From positions 38,293,561-38,357,560 of the forward strand of contig NC_088775.1 of NCBI RefSeq assembly GCF_954871325.1: a stretch of 64,000 bases of DNA. The letters run 5' to 3'. How positions within the stretch are numbered: the first letter of the stretch is position 1; every line of letters starts with the position of its first letter. Position numbers and translations under genes: made by a program. The notes beneath the pieces are model-generated. The model was not told where the DNA came from, ran no database searches, and worked only from the letters and a program-made list of their open reading frames with translations. This DNA comes from Gordionus sp. m RMFG-2023 (lineage: Eukaryota > Nematomorpha > Gordioida > Chordodea > Parachordodidae). Positions 58,240 to 64,000 of the stretch are shown one piece after another.

Positions 58240-60390
58240 CATATGAATACCTGGCTGAGCCTTCCTAAGATACATATATTAAACTCTGTCAAAAACACCC
58301 TACTGCAACTATTGCCCCAATATCCTTTTAATCTCACTCAACATGGGCTTCTCTATTTACTTCTGAAGAAGTGAGGATGGCTATTCTTTCCTTTCATTGA
58401 GATTCAACTCATGGTCATCATGTGCCCTATTTTCCTCCAGGACATCAAAGCCACAAACTCCCATTCTTACTAAAATAAAAAAAACCTTTGCAATAAAATT
58501 TTAAAAGGTGAAGTACCTATCTTAGCTTCTCCAATCCTCTTCGGTATTAGGTTAATTTCACTTCAAAAGCCCATTGATGATATTAGATTAATTGCAATAG
58601 GTTTTACCTTCGCCGCTTGGTAGCTAAGATGATAATTCTTTAATAAAGCATGAAGCTTCATTTCTTCTAACTTTCCAACTAGGTATTGGGATCCCAGGTG
58701 GCTGTAAAACTGTTGAACATTTAACTAGAATTAATTTAGGAAATCAGTCTACCAATGAGTCTTTAGTCAAAATTGACTTCCCCAATGCCTATAATACACT
58801 TACTGGGAATTCCTTCCTAAGCTCCTCTTGTACTTTTAACCCCGGTTACACTAATTTTTTTCATTCTTGTTATCATCTGCCTTCTACCCTGCAATTCGAT
58901 ATTTATAAAATTCCATGCACTGATGACATACAACAGGGAGATTCTCTTGTATCTTTATTTTTCTTTTGGTTATCAACGACATCGTTTAATCCATTAACTC
59001 AACGCGTGTATTATCCTTGCATGCCTGGTATATTGATGGGATATCCTTGGTGGATCCAATAACGATGTCAATAGCTGTGAATTTAATCAAGAAGGATGGG
59101 ACTGCTATTGGACTCTCTATCAAAGAGAGATCCAAATTCATTCCTATCAAATCAATTGAATCTAATTAACACAACTTCAAACTGGCCACCCTATAGGAAC
59201 TAAATCATTTAGGCTCTCCTGTTGGGGGTTACGCATCAATACCTTCTTTCCTTCATTCAACTCTTGACATGTTTTTAAGTTTGCTGATTTATTTTCCCTA
59301 CTCCCCTCTCGTAAAGCCTTTTTACTCTTAAAAAATTTCTTTAATATTCCTCGTATCCTATATACGCTACGATCAACTCCAATTTTTAAATATCTCATAC
59401 CTCTGGGGGTTTATGAAAATAGGATTTAAGTCATAATTAAAAATATTTTAAACCTTAAATTTAATGAAATTGCTTGGACCCAAGCCTCTTTACCCACCAA
59501 GAGGGTGGACTAGGTTTCAGATCTCCTTCTGATCTTGACTTAACACCTTTCATATCCAGTTGCCTATTAACAAAATTATTGTAAATTCCCGTTTGTTAAA
59601 ATCTGACCTGTCCTATTATGGTGCTATTAGCGAGTGGAAATCACGAATCAAAGCTATCACCCATTTCCAGAAACGAATAGGCAGAAGGACTGGGATAGGT
59701 CTATAATTGCAAGCTACGTTGAATCACTCCTTTGAATGCAATTATCTGACATTATTCTCCTATGGATATGGCCATGAGTTCTTTGAAGCATTCCTTCAGT
59801 TAATTTACAATTACAACTACACCAAAATGAGTTCACTCAAGCCATTGATATTCGCTTAAACTGCTTAATAACCCAGCCCCACACTTATTGTGGTTGCAAT
59901 TCTGCTGTTGAGGGTAATGGTAGACATAGCCATCATTGTCGTTCTTGTAAAGGTCGAATTGTTAGACATAATTTATTAAATTCGATTATCCGTAGAGCTT
60001 TGAGATCAGCTCAAATTCCATATATTCCTGAATCTTCTGGTCTTTTCAGATCTGATGGGAAACGTACATCTGAAATTCCTTGATAGCGAGGTCAATTCCT
60101 GGCCTGGGATTACTCGTGCATTAATCCATCGACTCCGTCCATTCAAATACCTAACATTTTTGAGAAAAAGAAGCAATTAAAAATAGCGTAAAATTTCACA
60201 AGAATACATATTGATTCCATAATTTCCACTACCTTAGCAACCTTTGGGAATCACGCTTTATTTGGCACTCACATTCGTAAACTTACAGTGAACCTCGCGA
60301 AGGCTTTTTCTTAACAAGGATTCACCATAGCTATTCACAAGGTTGATTACATTAGCTTCATGGGTAGCCTCAGCCCAGGATGATTATTTA
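58240..60390 (+). mobile_element. LINE-like element copy F, broken
   Basis: + strand, longest span of the family here. In order: LISLQKPIDDIRLIAIGFTF (RT fingers, 58550-58610), KIDFPNAYNTLTGNSFL (motif A, about 58775), IQQGDSLVSLFF (motif B, about 58930), RGGLGFRSPSDLDLTPF (about 59505), the Cys/His cluster CGCNSAVEGNGRHSHHC (about 59890-59940), GRIVRHNLLNSIIRRALRSA and LFRSDGKRTSEIP (to about 60080), and LAWDYSCINPSTPSIQIPN. This is the same architecture as copy C. It carries many stops and frame changes. 5' end before 58240 not recognised. Confidence 0.75.
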
Positions 60391-63239
60391 TAACATTAAA
60401 ATATGTAGGAGTGGTATTATTTTATGAATAGCAACCTTATATTGGCATAATCTTTAAATATACTGCGACACTCATTTTTTTAATAAAAATTATCAAAATT
60501 TGATGATATTTAATTATTTTTCATATGTTATCTGTTTACAATATATTGAAAACTTTAATAGATTATCAGCTAAAATGTCATCCATTACGTAAAACAAAAT
60601 TTGTCTGATTTGTTTTTGTAATGAAATAAATTTGGACATAATAATTAATGAATGTTTTGTTCTTTTGAGTAAATGTTCTGTGACCGTTCCTAACAAGCTG
60701 TTATGCATTCTTCGCCTTAATAAAAAAATACTATTCCAATAACTGGGACAAAATTAGTGCTGTTAAAAGGCAGTCAAATGGACTCAGAAACTACTTAAGT
60801 TGAATTTAAAATCTAAGAATTCCTTCTCGAGCTGTCTTAATTATTCATATAAGCCAGCCTACTCTTTTCAGTTCGAAGTCAACTCCGTTTTACACCTGAA
60901 CTAATTCATCATTTTGATTCCCTTACCGATTCATGATTGCTTCAAGATTACTCGTGAGTTTGACTCATTTTATCTTTCGGTCACAAAAATGCGATAATAT
61001 TTACTATTATAATTATTCATGACTATTAATAATATTATCAATTGATTCTTCATATTATTACAGTTGATAAAATAAGCCTACTATCCAACATCAAATTATA
61101 TCATTACTGCTCATGGTCTTTCCAAAATATTTGTCCATATGTTTTCATAATATCTAACGCATCGTTTATTGCATTCTTTGTCTTTCCATCTCCATACTCT
61201 TTTGTCCTTGTTTGTACATTTGTTGTCCGTTATAGCTTCCGTCTGTCATTACGTAAACTTTCACATGTTACTTATTGACTACAATTAATAAGATCTAAAA
61301 GTTTGCAATGGACTGGTTTTTACCAACCCCTCCCCTACCCTCCGCCCCTTTATTTAAAAATTGATTTTTTGGATTGGCTATTTATTATATTTTAATTAAT
61401 TTTATTGTTTTCTTATAAAGCAATATTATAATAATTTTTTTTATTAAATATAAGCCCGTTCTGCTCATTTTGTCCAAAAAAATTTAAAATTTTTAACCCC
61501 CCCCCCTTCCCAATAAGATCCTCCTAATTTTTTTATGATACAGATTTTGTTTCTTCTTTAAATTTCAATGATTCAATATTAAAAAATTTCCATATTATCT
61601 TTAGTAACTATGCCCTTCTTCAATGGCATATTGACTTTTCAGCTTTCAGCAGGTTCTACACTTAATTTAAGATAGTTTTTAATTTCAATTATATCTTCGA
61701 AACACAATTTCTTTGTATACCACCTCCTGAAAAAATTAATTTATTAATCGTTATATTTAATCAATGCCGATTAGTATCATTTTTTTCTATCTTACTCTTG
61801 AATTTCTCAAAAAACACTATTGAAAAACAAACATAGATAAATTCTTCCTAATTATTTTTTCCACAATCTACTATAGAAATCTATACAACTACTCTTAAAT
61901 AGGAAATCCGATAGTGATCTTATGTTAACACTAAGGAATATAATTAGTGGCTCAATCGTTATATTACTACTAAATATAGAGCTTAAAATATTGTACACCA
62001 TCTCATAGATGTTCCTTAAAGTCATATCTATAAAATAAAATTTATCGGGAGTTTATAGCTAAACTAGAAGTCATGCAATAACGATTTACACAATATATAT
62101 CACTCTGGGTTACTATGGGTAAAACGGTTAAAAGGTTCTGTCTGATTTAAGCTGTAAAAAGATAATTTTTAAATATTAAAAGCTACAATATATAAAAAGA
62201 TAGTGCAAAAATAAACAATAAATAGTTTGTATTATTTGGAATAAAATTTTATGAGTAGTGGCAAAGGGGAAGAATAATTGCGATGTAAGATGTGCTTTAA
62301 ATGGGCAAAATCAAAATGTACAATTTTTGATATAATTATTTACATTCCGGTATTGTGTTGATTAGTTTATACTAAGAATGATGATTAGATGTCAAAATAG
62401 CCTTATTTTGTTCAATTAAACAATATAGTTATGTTAAATTACATTTTAACTACTTTACCCTGATGCTTAGCCACTTTACCCTCGCCATGGGGTAAAATGG
62501 CAAAAATGACACACTTTACATAATTAATCACAGCTCTTAAAGTGTTATAGATAGAGAGCTACACTTTTTATATTTTGTGGATGATGAATTTGACTACATA
62601 TAAATATATAATTGCTCTGTTTTGTTTATATTTCAAAATTTTATGACAAAAAATGCAAAATATCAATCGATTTACCCCGGTCTCTCTTATAGAGCAGAAT
62701 ACGTGATACGTGATTTATAGGGCTTTTGTCCTCTATCGTTGAAGGTTAAACAGAGCTACGCTAAGCATACCTCATTTCCATCTAACTGCAATAAATTAAG
62801 TTGGGTGAAAAATTAACAATGAGAGCCCTCTACACGTTTGCGGGCTAACCGCACGTACTTGTAGACACAATAATCCGAATACAGTAGTTTAAACGAACAT
62901 GGACTAAGATAAAAAAGAGTTGGACAAAGAAAAAGCCTATACCCTTGAATTGTCCAAATATTTAATTACTTTATAGGGTAGGGGAAGGTCGGATTTTAAT
63001 TTAGAATGTCTATGTGAAGTAAGTAAATTCTGTTGGTGTTGATGTTAGTATCATAAATAAATTAAAAATTGTGTTGACCATCTAAAACATATATAATTAA
63101 ATAAAAAATTAATTATCTGCTATTCCATTTAAGTTCACAAATCATTTTATAACTAATCAATCTTGCTATGCCATTGAAATTCCCAATTCATATTTTTCAC
63201 TGGTACCACCGAACTTCGATATTTTATAAAAGAAAATAT
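60391..63239. other. A+T-rich DNA, nothing firm
   Basis: No gene or RNA supported. Short CCCC tracts near 61325-61350 and 61498-61510 and TTACCC/GGGTAA motifs near 62110, 62455-62495 and 62675 hint at old transposon ends without partners. Confidence 0.45.
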
Positions 63240-63375
63240 CCTAGGATAGAATAAATAAATGAAAAATAAGGATTTGTTATTTTATTGATAATGAGTCAGT
63301 AATTCTTTATGCCCTTCAAATCATGAATCTTCACCTGAACTCCAACTTTTTATTGTCGAAGGGTTCATATCCCTG
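63240..63375. mobile_element. Right end of a hAT element of the 1806-3284 family
   Basis: TTTTTATTGTCGAAGGGTTC and ATATCCCTG match the right end at 3250-3284 (TTTTTTTGTCGAAGGGTTC and ACATCC). No left end CAGGGATGTGAACCC is found upstream, so this is a truncated copy. Confidence 0.6.
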
Positions 63376-63659
63376 GCTCAGAGAGTTAGAAATCTAGCTA
63401 TCCCCGTCAAATACTTTGTAACCAACCTATAGATGAGGTTAGGGCAAGTAAGATTAATAGGTTAGGTAGATATGGTGTAGTGTTAAAAATATAGGGTCTG
63501 ACTCTTAAAATTGCACATTAATTATACAGATAAAATTATTTATTCACTCTATTAATTGAGTTTTAATTATTTTAACGCTATAAACAGCCATTTTAATAAT
63601 ATAGATTAATAATTGTATTTCGTTTAACCTAATAATATAGATGGTTAAAATAGTCTATT

Positions 63660-64000
63660 CAGGGGCGGACTGGCGACGCTATGGCCTCGTGGACATTTAT
63701 TTTATAGCGGCCTCATTTTTATGGGGGCTTCGCCCCATACTTCCATTTTTGCGGGCCTTCGGCCCGCTTTCCTTCATGGCTTTTTCGATTTACATTATTT
63801 TTATTTGAAAATAAGTTGAGATGATTTTCATTTTTAGTAAAAATTCATATATTTTATTTTTAAAAAATGCACATTTAAAATCATATTTATTACCTATATA
63901 AAATAATATTCATTGCACATTTTATATTAGATTTACAACAATATTGCACTTTAAAATCAAATCATACATCGCATGTTAAATATAAAAAAATACATTTTCA
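63660..64000. mobile_element. Left end of a CAGGGGCGGAC-type hAT element, runs off the window
   Basis: It begins CAGGGGCGGACTGGCG, continues GGCCTCGTGGACATTTATTT and carries two hairpins, GGGGGCTTCGCCCC and GCGGGCCTTCGGCCCGC. The element body lies beyond the window; its right end type is seen at 57470-57544. Confidence 0.7.

Overview
The window is very A+T-rich eukaryotic DNA, most likely from an invertebrate animal. Two spliced host genes can be read. Both are animal-type proteins whose exons are clearly richer in G+C than the surrounding DNA, with GT..AG introns that keep reading frame. The species cannot be told from the sequence. Nothing bacterial, organellar or CRISPR-like is present.

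Layout: (1) 1-10.4 kb, + strand: the 3' half of ABCF1 (ABC50), an ABC-F ATPase of translation initiation, in 11 exons. Its introns hold several hAT-type DNA transposons and MITEs. (2) 11.3-26.4 kb, - strand: a four-exon gene for a type II membrane protein with an FkbM-type methyltransferase domain, related to the animal Star-like group. Its first two introns (8.7 and 4.3 kb) hold a LINE copy, a broken Ty3/gypsy element with a hAT element nested inside it, GC-rich hAT ends and a TTTC microsatellite of nearly 400 bp. (3) 26.4-64 kb: no host gene that I can defend. This part is a transposon graveyard: copies of one LINE-like family (RT with YLDD/YFDD motif plus a C-terminal Cys/His cluster) on both strands, a 4.0-kb hAT element with a perfect 8-bp target duplication, a Mutator-like element with a hAT element nested in its right end (again a perfect 8-bp duplication), a gag/RT element of LTR or DIRS type, a BED-finger hAT remnant, and several hAT termini.

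The most distinctive component is a hAT family whose ends read CAGAGACCTGCAGG and whose subterminal regions carry repeated GGCCGGGCC blocks, striking in such A+T-rich DNA. At least six copies or ends lie in the window, from a 4.0-kb element to MITEs of a few hundred bases. I found no evidence of a wholly new biological system. The best leads are this hAT family, the decayed duplicate of the last ABCF1 exon inside the last intron, and the nested insertions that give a relative history of transposition. Boundaries were read by eye, and A+T estimates are by eye too.
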